The notes beneath the pieces are model-generated. The model was not told where the DNA came from, did not search any database, and saw only the letters and a program-made list of their open reading frames with translations. From NCBI GenBank assembly GCA_021781415.1, contig JAJXWW010000066.1, positions 1 through 54,014 on the forward strand: 54,014 nucleotides of DNA. Reading direction: 5' to 3'. The position numbers were made by a program, and so were the translations under genes. Each line of letters begins with the position of its first letter. Position 1 is the stretch's first letter. Shown one piece after another: positions 10,581 to 19,247 of the stretch. The stretch is from Planctomycetota bacterium. Lineage in GTDB: Bacteria > Planctomycetota > Planctomycetia > Gemmatales > Gemmataceae.

Positions 10581-11081
10581 ATGTTACCTCTTGCAACCCT
10601 ATTGCACCCCACGGACTTTTCCGAGAATTCCGAGTTCGCTTTTCGCGTGGCGTCCTCGTTGGCGCGCGACTACAACGCCCGACTGATTCTCCTCCACGTC
10701 ATTCCTCCGCCCGTCGTGATTTATGCTGGCGGACCCATTCCGGCGGAGACGTGGCCCAGCGTCGAGGAAGTGAAAGAAAAACTGCGCGTCATGGAAGGGG
10801 CGGCGCGGCACGTCCGCGTCGAGTCGGAAGTTTTGGAAGGCGATCCGGTGGACATGATCCTGCGAGCGGCGGAAGAGACGCATAGCGATGTGATCGTCAT
10901 GGGCACGCACGGTCGAACGGCTTTAGCTCGCTTACTATTGGGGAGCGTGGCCGAGTCGGTCATTCGCAAGGCGCGTTGCCCCGTGTTGACCGCCAAACCC
11001 GTGCCGACGCGTAAAAAAATCGTCGAAGAGAGCGAGAAGAAAGCGGAGACGACTATTCCGGTGGCCGCCCGCTCGGAGTAA
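10581..11081 (+). CDS. Universal stress protein, single domain
   Basis: 166 residues, one UspA domain starting LLHPTDFSENSEFAFRVASS. It ends with an intact ATP-binding motif GTHGRTALARLLLGS (G-2x-G-9x-G-S), followed by a short Lys/Glu-rich tail. The intact motif suggests it binds ATP, in contrast to the tandem protein upstream. The ATG follows GAGAAGGAGAAGACA. It lies 132 bases after the Hsp20 gene in the same direction. Confidence 0.94.
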   Translation: MLPLATLLHPTDFSENSEFAFRVASSLARDYNARLILLHVIPPPVVIYAGGPIPAETWPSVEEVKEKLRVMEGAARHVRVESEVLEGDPVDMILRAAEETHSDVIVMGTHGRTALARLLLGSVAESVIRKARCPVLTAKPVPTRKKIVEESEKKAETTIPVAARSE

Positions 11082-11143
11082 CCGTTCGTCCGTCGAGTCT
11101 TGGCGGATGAAACGGTAATGAGAAGGTTGGAAAAGAGGTCGCC

Positions 11144-11692
11144 ATGTTACCCATGCGAACGATTGTGTATGCGACCGACTTCTCGGAGAACGCCGAGCCA
11201 GCCTTCGACCTGGCCTGTGCTTTGGCGGGCGAAGGAAAAGGAAAATTGATCGTTCTCCACGTCGAACGCCCACCTTTGGCATCGCTCGGCGGAACGGCTG
11301 GCGTACCGCCGATAGCCCCGGAATACGACCGACGATCTTCATGGGAGCAGCTGCAGCGCTTTCGGTCGCCCCGGCCCGAAATTCACCTCGAACATCGCTT
11401 GGAATTCGGGGAGCCAGGAGCAGTGATCCCGCGGATTGCACACGAGATGGAAGCCGATCTGATCGTCGTCGGCACGCACGGGCGGACGGGTCTGCGGCGC
11501 TTCCTGATGGGTAGCGTGGCCGAGCGCGTGGTGCGCAAGGCATCCTGCCCCGTCCTCACCGTTCGCACGCCGGTGCAAACGATGCTAAGTCTACCGACCG
11601 AAGAGGACGACGGCGAGCTACGGGAGTCGGTCTCGGAAACCGTGGCAACGCGGGAGAGAGCCTGTGCCAGCGAGACAGGGGATCGGCAGTGA
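11144..11692 (+). CDS. Universal stress protein, single domain
   Basis: 182 residues, paralogous to the preceding gene: TIVYATDFSENAEPAFDLAC at the N-terminus and an intact GTHGRTGLRRFLMGS nucleotide motif. An acidic/Thr-rich C-terminal tail of about 35 residues is extra to the domain. An alternative ATG lies three codons in. The pair of adjacent single-domain genes looks like a local duplication. Confidence 0.93.
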   Translation: MLPMRTIVYATDFSENAEPAFDLACALAGEGKGKLIVLHVERPPLASLGGTAGVPPIAPEYDRRSSWEQLQRFRSPRPEIHLEHRLEFGEPGAVIPRIAHEMEADLIVVGTHGRTGLRRFLMGSVAERVVRKASCPVLTVRTPVQTMLSLPTEEDDGELRESVSETVATRERACASETGDRQ

Positions 11693-11725
11693 TCCTCTGG
11701 ACGCGCCCGAGGGGAGGGAACGACC

Positions 11726-12016
11726 ATGAAACAGATACACCTCGCTTTCCCAGAGCTTGCATTGATCGCTGGGACGCGCGCCCTCGCCGGCGCGGGACTT
11801 GGAATGTTACTGTCGACGCGCTTGTCGGAGAGGCAACGGCGAACGCTCGGTTGGGCGCTTCTCGCGGTCGGCGCGGCCAGCACCCTCCCGCTGGCCTGGG
11901 ACGTGTGCCTACATCGTCTGGAATCGCCCCACAAGGATACGGAACGAATCGACAACGCTCCTCGAACGGAAGGCCAAAGAGGTCTCGCCGTGGCGAAGGA
12001 GTTGGCGCGAAACTGA
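11726..12016 (+). CDS. Small membrane protein of unknown function
   Basis: 96 residues. Two hydrophobic stretches, LALIAGTRALAGAGLGMLLS (about 11-30) and LGWALLAVGAASTLPLAW (about 41-58), flank a positively charged turn STRLSERQRR. A charged soluble tail follows. This is a helical hairpin with both ends probably inside. The ATG follows GGGGAGGGAACGACC. It lies 33 bases after the stress protein and 31 before the CBS protein, so it is part of the stress transcript. I do not recognise a family. Confidence 0.75.
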   Translation: MKQIHLAFPELALIAGTRALAGAGLGMLLSTRLSERQRRTLGWALLAVGAASTLPLAWDVCLHRLESPHKDTERIDNAPRTEGQRGLAVAKELARN

Positions 12017-12047
12017 AACGAACAATCCTCTCTCAAGGAGACACATC

Positions 12048-12557
12048 ATGCCGGTGATGGTCAAACCGTTGCTCGCCCTCGTGGCGAGAGACTTGATGAA
12101 TCGTGAAGTGGCCACGATCCCAATCGACTTGGGAATGCAGACGGCGGCGCGATGGCTGGCTCAGATGCACGTCAGCGGCGCGCCCGTCGTGGACGAACGC
12201 GGCAGTTGCGTGGGGGTGTTGTCGTCGAACGACTTCGTCTCCTGTTGTTCCGCCAATCGGTCGCGCTGCGGCAAGCATCGGGCTGAAGCTCGCATCGGAC
12301 CTTGCACCTTCCCCGAGTGCTACGGCTCCGAATGGCAAATCGTTGAACCAGAAAGCAAAGAGGGCACGGTGCGCGAATACATGACCCGCGATCCCGCGAC
12401 GGCACCCCCGGACGCGCCGATCGGCAAACTGGCTGAGATGATGGTAGATGCGCACCTCCATCGACTGATTATTGTCGACGAAAGGAATCGCCCCGTGGGC
12501 GTCGTTTCCTCAACGGACATCATGGCCGCCGTGGCACGAGCGGGACACGAGGAATAA
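12048..12557 (+). CDS. CBS-domain pair protein with a cysteine-rich insert
   Basis: 169 residues. The first CBS motif runs about 12-62 (ARDLMNREVATIPIDLGMQT ... VVDERGSCVGVLSSND). The second runs about 108-165 (REYMTRDPATAPPDAPIGKL ... RPVGVVSSTDIM). Such pairs bind adenine nucleotides and sense energy charge. Between them is an insert holding Cys residues in CCSANRSRCGKH and GPCTFPECYG, which could bind a metal or sense redox state. The start at 12048 follows CAAGGAG. It is the last gene of the stress cluster. Confidence 0.9.
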   Translation: MPVMVKPLLALVARDLMNREVATIPIDLGMQTAARWLAQMHVSGAPVVDERGSCVGVLSSNDFVSCCSANRSRCGKHRAEARIGPCTFPECYGSEWQIVEPESKEGTVREYMTRDPATAPPDAPIGKLAEMMVDAHLHRLIIVDERNRPVGVVSSTDIMAAVARAGHEE

Positions 12558-12838
12558 GGGACGACGAGTAGCCGTCCGGCGAATAGCGTTCGGAGTGGAG
12601 GTGGGGCGAGCAGTTCATCTTGCGAGGCGGACGACGGCCGGTTCTTAGGACCAATCGCGATCCGCGTAGTCTCAAGATGCGTTGCATCGTCGTCAAACGA
12701 CAAATCACTCGCCTCCACATCACGCGCCAACGCCGCCCCATGATTTAACGCGCCACCACCTCACTCCCACAGCGCGCCCTTTTTGGAGAACAGTTCACCC
12801 TACCCGTCAAGAACGCGATCCGTCGGTCGAACATCGAC

Positions 12839-13246
12839 TCAGCGACGGGAGTAGGTGAACTTCAACATGACTTTCAACACTGCGCCCTCCTTCACTTCCA
12901 CTCGCTCCGACACGTTCTCTCGGCGGGGTTGGTTGTCCTCGAAGGCCACGGCCTCGACGCGGTACTTGCCCACGGGAAGGGCGACGACGAATTCGCCCTT
13001 GTCGTCCGTTTTTACCTCCGCGATGAGCTTGCCGCCTTTTTCAGGGAAGATCTTGACTGCCAGCTGTCCGGCCGGCCATTGAGTCACTTCGCCGCGGGGC
13101 ATGCCAGGTCCGTAAAAGATGGTGGCGACAATGCGGAGCCCCGTCTTGACCTCCACCCGCGGAGGGGATGCGGCCCGGATCGTGGCGGGGGCTGACCAGA
13201 GGGCCAACAGACACAGGGCGAAGTGCATTCCGAACGGTCGTGACAT
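12839..13246 (-). CDS. Secreted carboxypeptidase-regulatory-like protein
   Basis: 135 residues. Signal peptide MSRPFGMHFALCLLALWSAP ... RAAS, then a beta-sandwich of the transthyretin/CnaB-like type. It contains a typical KTDDKGEFVVALPVGKYRVE strand-loop and a final EVKEGAVLKVMLKFTYS. Such small single-domain proteins are common in planctomycete exoproteomes; the ligand is unknown. It is convergent with the CBS gene; the 281 bases between them hold no gene. Confidence 0.8.
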   Translation of the reverse strand: MSRPFGMHFALCLLALWSAPATIRAASPPRVEVKTGLRIVATIFYGPGMPRGEVTQWPAGQLAVKIFPEKGGKLIAEVKTDDKGEFVVALPVGKYRVEAVAFEDNQPRRENVSERVEVKEGAVLKVMLKFTYSRR

Positions 13247-13326
13247 GACGCTTCTCGCTTGGTAATGGGCGACACCCTATCGACGTATCAAGGGACGCGA
13301 CGGATTGCCCGCTGTTACTCGTCTAC

Positions 13327-13645
13327 TCGTTTCCAAACTCTGTTTGGTACCATGAGTAAGGTAATAGTTTGTGACCTGTCTGGCGGGGCGAGGCGCGCAT
13401 TTGCGACTTGTCATGGGGGCAAAATGCCGCAGCTTGGCCACTTCGAGGAAGGCACCGGCCCGCCGATCACCGCGCTCCAAAGGTGGCCAATTCAAGCAGG
13501 GTCTCGGCAAAGTCGGGCATCTCTCCCGTCCCTTACAACGGTGGGTGCGCGTTCTCCCGCACACAGCTCAAACCTTCCCAATCGTCCCTCGCGGAACTCT
13601 GCCTACCCTCCTCGTCTGCTCGTTCCCGAACGGAGTTTGGGAACC
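13327..13645 (+). repeat. Two copies of a GTTCCCAAAC-type palindromic element in a gene-free stretch
   Basis: Copy one (13327-13350, CTCGTTTCCAAACTCTGTTT...) and copy two (13619-13645, CTCGTTCCCGAACGGAGTTT...) are imperfect palindromes of the same design. They lie in a 500-base stretch (13247-13747) with no credible gene. The stretch looks like degenerate intergenic repeat material upstream of the GntR promoter. Confidence 0.5.
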
Positions 13646-13679
13646 GGATAAAAATGAACTGGGAAACTGGGCTTGTTTC

Positions 13680-13714
13680 TTGACGATAACTGTATTAAGA
13701 GTCGTCATACAGTT
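13680..13714 (+). promoter_or_regulatory. Promoter with inverted operator for the GntR/ABC operon
   Basis: TTGACG (13680-13685) is a good -35 box; a -10 would fall near 13703-13710 but is weak. Across it lies an inverted repeat AACTGTAT (13688-13695), 11 bases, ATACAGTT (13707-13714). Its position between the promoter boxes fits autorepression by the GntR protein encoded 34 bases downstream. The same half-sites occur in front of the Fic gene at 43784-43824. Confidence 0.6.
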
Positions 13715-13747
13715 GAACGCCGAAACCATGCAGGGAGGCATGAGGCG

Positions 13748-14146
13748 ATGCGTTTTCATATCAGCACGACCAGTCGGCTGCCGATCTATCAGCAGTTGGC
13801 TCAACAAATCCGGGAAGCCATTGCACGCGGCGAATTGCTGCCGGAGGCGTGCTTGCCTTCGGTCAGGCAAATGTCGCAGGATCTCGTCGTTAATCCCAAT
13901 ACCGTCGCCCGCGCCTACACCGAGTTGGAGCGCGAGGGACTGCTCGTCAGCCGACCCGGACGCGGCATCTACGTCGCCCAGCCGCGCAACGATCTCACCC
14001 CCGCCGCGCGCGATCGGCGGCTGATCGAAAAAATGAATCCCTGGCTGACCGAAGCGGTGCATCTCGGCTATGCCGCCGACGAGGTGTTGCGCTTGGTCGC
14101 CGAGCGCGTGCGGGAATTTCAGTGGCAAAACGAGAAAGTGGCATGA
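13748..14146 (+). CDS. GntR family regulator, YtrA subfamily
   Basis: 132 residues. The N-terminal winged helix (RLPIYQQLAQQIREAIARGE ... LPSVRQMSQDLVVNPNTVAR) has the canonical GntR recognition segment. The short C-terminal tail of about 55 residues has no FCD/UTRA domain, as in YtrA regulators, which usually repress an adjacent ABC transporter operon. The start at 13748 follows GGGAGGCATGAGG. It is the first gene of the ABC operon and probably binds the inverted repeat at 13688-13714. Confidence 0.93.
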   Translation: MRFHISTTSRLPIYQQLAQQIREAIARGELLPEACLPSVRQMSQDLVVNPNTVARAYTELEREGLLVSRPGRGIYVAQPRNDLTPAARDRRLIEKMNPWLTEAVHLGYAADEVLRLVAERVREFQWQNEKVA

Positions 14147-14163
14147 AAGGAGGATCGAACGTC

Positions 14164-15129
14164 ATGGACGACGCCATCCGAATCGAACGGTTGACCAAGT
14201 ATTATGGTCGTCGCAAAGTCGTGGATCATCTCGATCTGCGCATTCCGAGGGGATGCGTGTATGGCTTGCTTGGCCGCAACGGCGCGGGCAAGTCCACCAC
14301 GTTGAAAATGCTCGCCGGCATGGTGCGTCCCGATTACGGACGCATCCAACTGCTCGGCGAAGATGCCGAAACGCTGTCTCCGGCGACGCGCGCTCGCATC
14401 GCCTATCTCGCCGAGGGACATCCGCTTTACACCGGCTGGACCATCGCTCGAGCCGTCGCCTTCACGACTTCCTTTTACGACATTGCGGATCGTCATTTAG
14501 TCGAGCAGATTCTCGATCACTTCGCCCTGTCGCCGAAAGCGAAGATTGGCCGCTTGTCCAAGGGACAGCGCGCTCAGGTATCGTTGGCGTTGGCCCTCGC
14601 GCCGGACCCGGAATTGTTGATTCTCGACGATCCGACGCTCGGTCTCGATACCAATGTCCGCCGCGATTTTCTGGAGTCGATGATTCAGATTATCCAGCGG
14701 CGCGGACGGACGATTTTGTTTAGTTCGCACGTTCTCGGCGATGTGGAGCGCGTGGCGGATCGCGTCGGCGTCATGATCGACGGTGTGTTGCGCGTCGATT
14801 GTTCGGCGGAGCATTTCAAGTCTTCGATACGCAAAGCCGTCGTCGAGTTTGGCCGTGAGCCGCCGGAGCTGCCGCCGTGTCCGGGACTGCTTGGCGATTG
14901 GTGCGTCGGCACGCGCCGCGAACTGGTGTTCGTCGGCTACGGACCTCGGCAGCGCGCCGCTATCGAAGCGTTATCGCCGCGCAGCGTCGAGATCGTCGAA
15001 CTGAATCTCGAAGATGCGTTCATCGAGTACACGCGCGGCCCCCGGCGGTCGCTGCCGATTTTTTCACATAATCTGTCCGAATTACAAGGAGGAGCCGATG
15101 AAAGCGTTGGCGTGGAAGGAGCTGCGTGA
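14164..15129 (+). CDS. ABC transporter ATP-binding protein
   Basis: 321 residues. Walker A GRNGAGKST (37-45), a signature-like LSKGQRAQVSLALAL, Walker B LLILDDPTLGLD and the switch His in LFSSHVLGDVERV. It belongs to the CcmA/YtrB-type group of export ATPases. The C-terminal 100 residues are a regulatory extension. The start at 14164 is placed after AAGGAGG; two upstream in-frame ATGs overlap the regulator's end and lack a ribosome-binding site. It overlaps the permease gene by 32 bases. Confidence 0.93.
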   Translation: MDDAIRIERLTKYYGRRKVVDHLDLRIPRGCVYGLLGRNGAGKSTTLKMLAGMVRPDYGRIQLLGEDAETLSPATRARIAYLAEGHPLYTGWTIARAVAFTTSFYDIADRHLVEQILDHFALSPKAKIGRLSKGQRAQVSLALALAPDPELLILDDPTLGLDTNVRRDFLESMIQIIQRRGRTILFSSHVLGDVERVADRVGVMIDGVLRVDCSAEHFKSSIRKAVVEFGREPPELPPCPGLLGDWCVGTRRELVFVGYGPRQRAAIEALSPRSVEIVELNLEDAFIEYTRGPRRSLPIFSHNLSELQGGADESVGVEGAA

Positions 15130-15757
15130 GACATTGAGCATCGCGGTTATCGCTATGCTCGGTTATGCGGCACTGTTGGTCAATCTGATGGGCGGGCGCG
15201 TGTTCTACTGGGTTCCTGGCCTGCCGAAACAACCGGAAGACGTGCCGTTTGTCAGCGGCGACTTCGCAAGTGTTTTCACCGTCGTCTCGTTCTTGTTGGC
15301 CGTGGCGTTGGGATTTCGCCAATCGGCCTGGGAATCGAGCCGAGGTACGTATCTGTTTTTGTTGCATCGACCGTTGCCGCGTCAGGCGATTTTTCTGACG
15401 AAGCTGGCGACGGGCATGGGCGTACTTCTGTTCTGTGCCGGCGTTCCCATCGTGGTCTACGGCATTTGGGCGATGACACCCGGTTGTCACGCGGGGCCGT
15501 TCGAGTGGTCGATGACCGCGTCGGCGTGGCGGATACTTCTGCCAATGCCGTTGGTGTATTTGGGAGCATTTCTGAGCGGTTTACGTCCGGCTCGCTGGTT
15601 CGGTACACGACTGTTGCCGTTGATCGCTTCGCTGGCGTTGCTGATTTTTATGAGTATGTTGCGAGGGTGGTTTCTCGTCCTTCCTCTGTCTTTGGGCCTA
15701 TGCGGCCTGCTGATCGTCGACGTCTGTTTCGTGGCGCGGGCAAGAGATTACGCCTAA
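15098..15757 (+). CDS. ABC transporter membrane subunit
   Basis: 219 residues with about five to six membrane segments. An N-terminal KALAWKELRETLSIAVI is typical of ABC-2-type permeases. A loop containing RGTYLFLLHRPLPRQAIFLTK marks the cytoplasmic coupling segment. The start at 15098 follows AAGGAGGAGCC and lies inside the end of the ATPase gene, so translation is coupled. It forms the transmembrane part of the exporter; the substrate is unknown. Confidence 0.85.
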   Translation: MKALAWKELRETLSIAVIAMLGYAALLVNLMGGRVFYWVPGLPKQPEDVPFVSGDFASVFTVVSFLLAVALGFRQSAWESSRGTYLFLLHRPLPRQAIFLTKLATGMGVLLFCAGVPIVVYGIWAMTPGCHAGPFEWSMTASAWRILLPMPLVYLGAFLSGLRPARWFGTRLLPLIASLALLIFMSMLRGWFLVLPLSLGLCGLLIVDVCFVARARDYA

Positions 15758-15770
15758 TAGGAGTGAAATT

Positions 15771-17243
15771 GTGATTAAAAACAAGGGAGTGTTTCCGCGT
15801 CTGATAATGGGCGCAGTTTTGGCCATCGGCTTCTCGACCGTGTGGCTAGTTGTTGGCATGGTAGTTCTTCAATCGGGTTTGATGTTTGGTTGGGGAGATC
15901 ATGCCGGAGACAACTTATTGTTTCGTGCGGACGGGACGGCATTGATCGCGCACACCGAAAGCAACGGCATCACGCAGTACCGCGACTTGAACGGCGCTTC
16001 GGTGAATATGCCCGAAGACGACGCCGGCACCCAGCTGCACGGGACGCGGATGCCTACCGCGAAACCGTGGGAGGAGGAAGACGGCGATTGGGACGCGCGC
16101 GCGCGCTACTTCACCGATGGCCGCGCCCCGCACACGGCCTGGTATTTCATCGCCGACGGTCAACCCAACGGAAGCGCCTACTTCGTCGGCTACGATAGCC
16201 ACACCAAGGCGAAGATCGGCTATCTCGGCGTCAACGGTTTCAACGCGGTCATGCCTTCGCCGAACGAACGGATTCCCTTCGCCGGGGCGACCGCGAACGG
16301 ACGTGGGCGGGTGTTCTGTCCCGATCAAGACGGACACCACCACCGAGTAACATCAAATAATGGGACTTTTTCCATCGCGATAGGATACGGAACGACGATG
16401 GCGATGCCGGCAATCGTCTACGTCCTCGGTCTCGATCGCAAGCTCTATGAGGCTAACTTGCGGAAGCGTACGATTCGCGTGGTTCTCCACGAGAGTGAAC
16501 TTCACTTTTTAGCCGAGATCTATCATCCGACTGCTTCCGGGCAAGGCGATTGGGTCATGGCGGTGCGGACGGATAAAGACATTCTCGTGCTGGATCGACG
16601 CCACGAAGAATGTCTGCGTTATCCCATTCCGCAGGAATTGCGTCCTCTGACGCTGACCTTCGGCGAGACCTCGACCGGCGAGGCGTTGCTGTACTGGAAA
16701 AGCGAACAAGACACCCTGGCCACCCAAGTCGAATATCGTCTTTTCTGGGTTCGTCCGGATGGCCGCTGCCGCACGGCGATCGTGACGCTGCCGTGTGAAT
16801 CGCCCTTGCGAACTTTGCAATTGATGGCCGCGACCGTCGCTCCTTGTCCGCTCTTTCTCGATGTTATCCTCGGTGTCTTGCGGGGAGGTGAATTGCAAGC
16901 CAGTGGGCAAGAGGTGACGTTCGCAGGCGCTTTCGTTCGCGCTGCCCGCGAGTTTTGGCCGGCAATAGCAATGGTTCAGGTGTTGGCGATGGCATTGGCC
17001 TTCCTGTGCTATCGTCGCCAGAAACGCTACGGACTCGGACGCGCGGAGTGCATTGCGTGGCCGTTGTTCGTGCTGCTTTTGGGGCTGCCGGGATGGATCG
17101 GCTATCGCTTCGGTCGCAAATGGCCTGTGTTGGAATCGTGTCCCGACTGCGGCGTCGCCGTGCCGCGCGACCGCGAGGAATGCGTTCGCTGTGCCAACGA
17201 ATTTCCGTCTCCTGCGCTCGTGGGGACGGAAGTGTTTGCATAA
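15771..17243 (+). CDS. Membrane protein with C-terminal zinc ribbon, ABC operon member
   Basis: 490 residues from a GTG preceded by TAGGAGTG. One N-terminal membrane helix (about 10-35) is followed by a large, probably periplasmic, beta-rich region with propeller-like strands. Two helices lie near 400-440 (AIAMVQVLAMALAFLCY and IAWPLFVLLLGLPGWIGY). A cytoplasmic zinc ribbon ends the protein (CPDCGVAVPRDREECVRC). It is encoded 13 bases after the permease, so it is probably an accessory subunit of the exporter. No family recognised; planctomycete ABC operons often end with such proteins. Confidence 0.8.
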   Translation: MIKNKGVFPRLIMGAVLAIGFSTVWLVVGMVVLQSGLMFGWGDHAGDNLLFRADGTALIAHTESNGITQYRDLNGASVNMPEDDAGTQLHGTRMPTAKPWEEEDGDWDARARYFTDGRAPHTAWYFIADGQPNGSAYFVGYDSHTKAKIGYLGVNGFNAVMPSPNERIPFAGATANGRGRVFCPDQDGHHHRVTSNNGTFSIAIGYGTTMAMPAIVYVLGLDRKLYEANLRKRTIRVVLHESELHFLAEIYHPTASGQGDWVMAVRTDKDILVLDRRHEECLRYPIPQELRPLTLTFGETSTGEALLYWKSEQDTLATQVEYRLFWVRPDGRCRTAIVTLPCESPLRTLQLMAATVAPCPLFLDVILGVLRGGELQASGQEVTFAGAFVRAAREFWPAIAMVQVLAMALAFLCYRRQKRYGLGRAECIAWPLFVLLLGLPGWIGYRFGRKWPVLESCPDCGVAVPRDREECVRCANEFPSPALVGTEVFA

Positions 17244-17466
17244 CTTTTGTGGCGAGCGGCGTTGTGTCAGCGCCGCGAGTGGAACTCTCACGGCGCTGAC
17301 GCATCCATCCACCAAGTTCGTGTTCGTCGCAAAAAGCGACTTGGGGTCATTTCCAGGAATTTATTCAGCAAATCGCGCTACGAAGATTGTACGCCAGACG
17401 TCAATCTTGGTGAAGATTCCTGGGCATTCCACAAGTAACGAATCCTTTCTTCAGAGAGAAATCACC

Positions 17467-17772
17467 ATGCGTTTGGTCTATCCCGAGCAACGTCTGGATT
17501 GCTTGCCCATCCGTGATGTTACCTTCAATCTCAACTGTCGCGATGAGATCATCCCCATCTTGCGAGGCTTGCAGCACCTCTACTCCGATACCTCCTTGCG
17601 GCGAGAGTTGCTGACTCTGGTGGAGAAAGCTGTCAACCACAAGACCAGCCGCAAACGCGGCCGACGCGGCATGAACTACTGGGAGATTGCTGTCCTGGCT
17701 TCCGTGCGGCTGGGCTGCAACCTGGATTTCTCGGAAAAATCACCCCTCACCCCAACCCCTCTCCCCCTGTAG
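17467..17772 (+). pseudogene. Truncated ISNCY-type transposase
   Basis: About 93 codons match the N-terminus of ISNCY-family transposases as remembered from planctomycete genomes (MRLVYPEQRLD, LNCRDEIIPILRGLQHLY, NYWEIAVLASVRLGCNLDF). The frame then runs into SEKSPLTPTPLPL, which is read-through of a dispersed C-rich intergenic element, and stops at 17772. The catalytic domain is missing. No clear terminal inverted repeat was found. The 223 bases upstream hold no gene. Confidence 0.7.
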
Positions 17773-17795
17773 TCAGTGAAGAGGGGCTTTTCGGA
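17740..17795 (+). repeat. Dispersed CCCCTCACCCCAACCCCTCT element
   Basis: A C-rich block followed by a complementary AGAGGGG forms a seven-base-pair stem (CCCCTCT ... AGAGGGG) around 17755-17788. This type of element is a common short dispersed repeat in bacterial genomes. Here it sits exactly at the break of the transposase gene. Confidence 0.5.
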
Positions 17796-17966
17796 TCGTC
17801 TCACAGATCTAAGAAACGCATGGAGCGATTGCGAGGATGGCGGAGGCGAGAGAATCGATCCGTTCCGCTTGCAAAGCGCCGCCTTTCCTCGTACCAAAAC
17901 TCTAAGGGTTTATCGCCATTTGTGCTGTTCTCGGCCCGGTGAGCGACTACTCAGGAGGTTCCTTGC

Positions 17967-19247
17967 ATGACGAGCGACGTTCGTGAATCTCCCCAGAGCG
18001 AATCGCCGGTCGTCGAGATGCCGCGACCGAATGTTTGGCCGTTGGTTCTCGCCTTGGGCATCGTCTTGATGGCGGCAGGGGCGGCGATGCACTTCGGCTT
18101 CCTCGTCGCCGGTGGGTGCATCTTCACGGCGGGGCTGTCGGGTTGGATTGCCCAACTGTTGCCCGGACGCGGACACTTCCACGAAGCGTTGGTCGAACCG
18201 GAACGCCGAGCCAAGCCCGTATCCGCCGAGCCGGGCACGGTCGAACAACTCCATCCCGGACGGGCGGGCTATCGCTTCCGATTGCCGGAAAAGATTCATC
18301 CCATCTCCGCCGGAGTCAAGGGCGGGATGGTCGGCGGCCTGGTGATGCCGATACCGGCGTTGGCCTACGGCATCCTCAGCAACAAGGGCATCTGGTATCC
18401 GCTCTATCTGTTGGCCGGCACGGTCTTGCCGGGCGTCGAAGCCATGAGCGCGGACTCCTTAAAAGAGTTTCAACCTGCATTATTCGCCGTTGGTCTGGTG
18501 ATTCATCTCGTCAACTCGCTGGTGTTCGGGTTAATCTACGGCGTGCTGCTGCCGACGTTGCCGGAGATTCCTCGCCCCGTGGCCTGGGGCGGATTGCTGA
18601 TGCCGCTGCTATGGACGGGAGTAAGTTTCGGCACCATGCGACTCGTCAATCCCACCGTGGCTCAAGGCGTGAATTGGCCTTGGTTTATCTTCTCTCAGTT
18701 CGTGTTCGGCTTGGCCATGCCCCTCGTGGTTCTGCGATGGAGCGCCTGGTCGCGTTGGGTCGCCGGCGCGGTCGGCGGTCTCGTCGGCGGAGCGTTGATG
18801 GCCCTACCCGCCGTGCTGTGGAGCTTGGCAAATCATAAAGGTCTCTGGTATCCGATCAACCTGCTGGCAGGCATGGTCGAATCGAACGTCGGGGCGGCGG
18901 AACTCCATCGCTTTCATCCCGAATGGTTTGCAACCGCCCTGGTTCTCCACGCGCTGCTGTCGGCGACGTTCGGTCTCCTCTTCGCGCTGACGCTACCGAA
19001 GCTGCCGTCGATTCCCACGTCGATCGCCTGGGGCGGACTGCTCATGCCGCTGTTGTGGACGGGGGCCGCCTTCAGCCTAATGGGCGTGGTCAACAAAGCA
19101 CTGCAAGAGCGCGTCGATTGGCCGTGGTTCGTCGTCTCGCAATTCGTCTTCGGCATCGTCGCCGCCTCGGTAGTCCATCGCTCGGAGAAGATCTCCGTTC
19201 CGCCCTTAAGCCGACAACGAGAAGGGGAGACCGATGGCGGAAACTAG
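17967..19247 (+). CDS. Polytopic membrane protein with internal duplication
   Basis: 426 residues, about 10-12 membrane helices. After an N-terminal helix pair (about 22-65) the protein consists of two similar halves. Half one has NKGIWYPLYLLAG, AWGGLLMPLLWTGVSF and NWPWFIFSQFVFG. Half two has HKGLWYPINLLAG, AWGGLLMPLLWTGAAF and DWPWFVVSQFVFG. This is a gene-internal tandem duplication. I recognise it only as a type found beside respiratory cytochrome genes in planctomycetes. The start follows CAGGAGG. It overlaps the next gene, a cytochrome c, by 14 bases, supporting a respiratory role. Confidence 0.8.
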   Translation: MTSDVRESPQSESPVVEMPRPNVWPLVLALGIVLMAAGAAMHFGFLVAGGCIFTAGLSGWIAQLLPGRGHFHEALVEPERRAKPVSAEPGTVEQLHPGRAGYRFRLPEKIHPISAGVKGGMVGGLVMPIPALAYGILSNKGIWYPLYLLAGTVLPGVEAMSADSLKEFQPALFAVGLVIHLVNSLVFGLIYGVLLPTLPEIPRPVAWGGLLMPLLWTGVSFGTMRLVNPTVAQGVNWPWFIFSQFVFGLAMPLVVLRWSAWSRWVAGAVGGLVGGALMALPAVLWSLANHKGLWYPINLLAGMVESNVGAAELHRFHPEWFATALVLHALLSATFGLLFALTLPKLPSIPTSIAWGGLLMPLLWTGAAFSLMGVVNKALQERVDWPWFVVSQFVFGIVAASVVHRSEKISVPPLSRQREGETDGGN

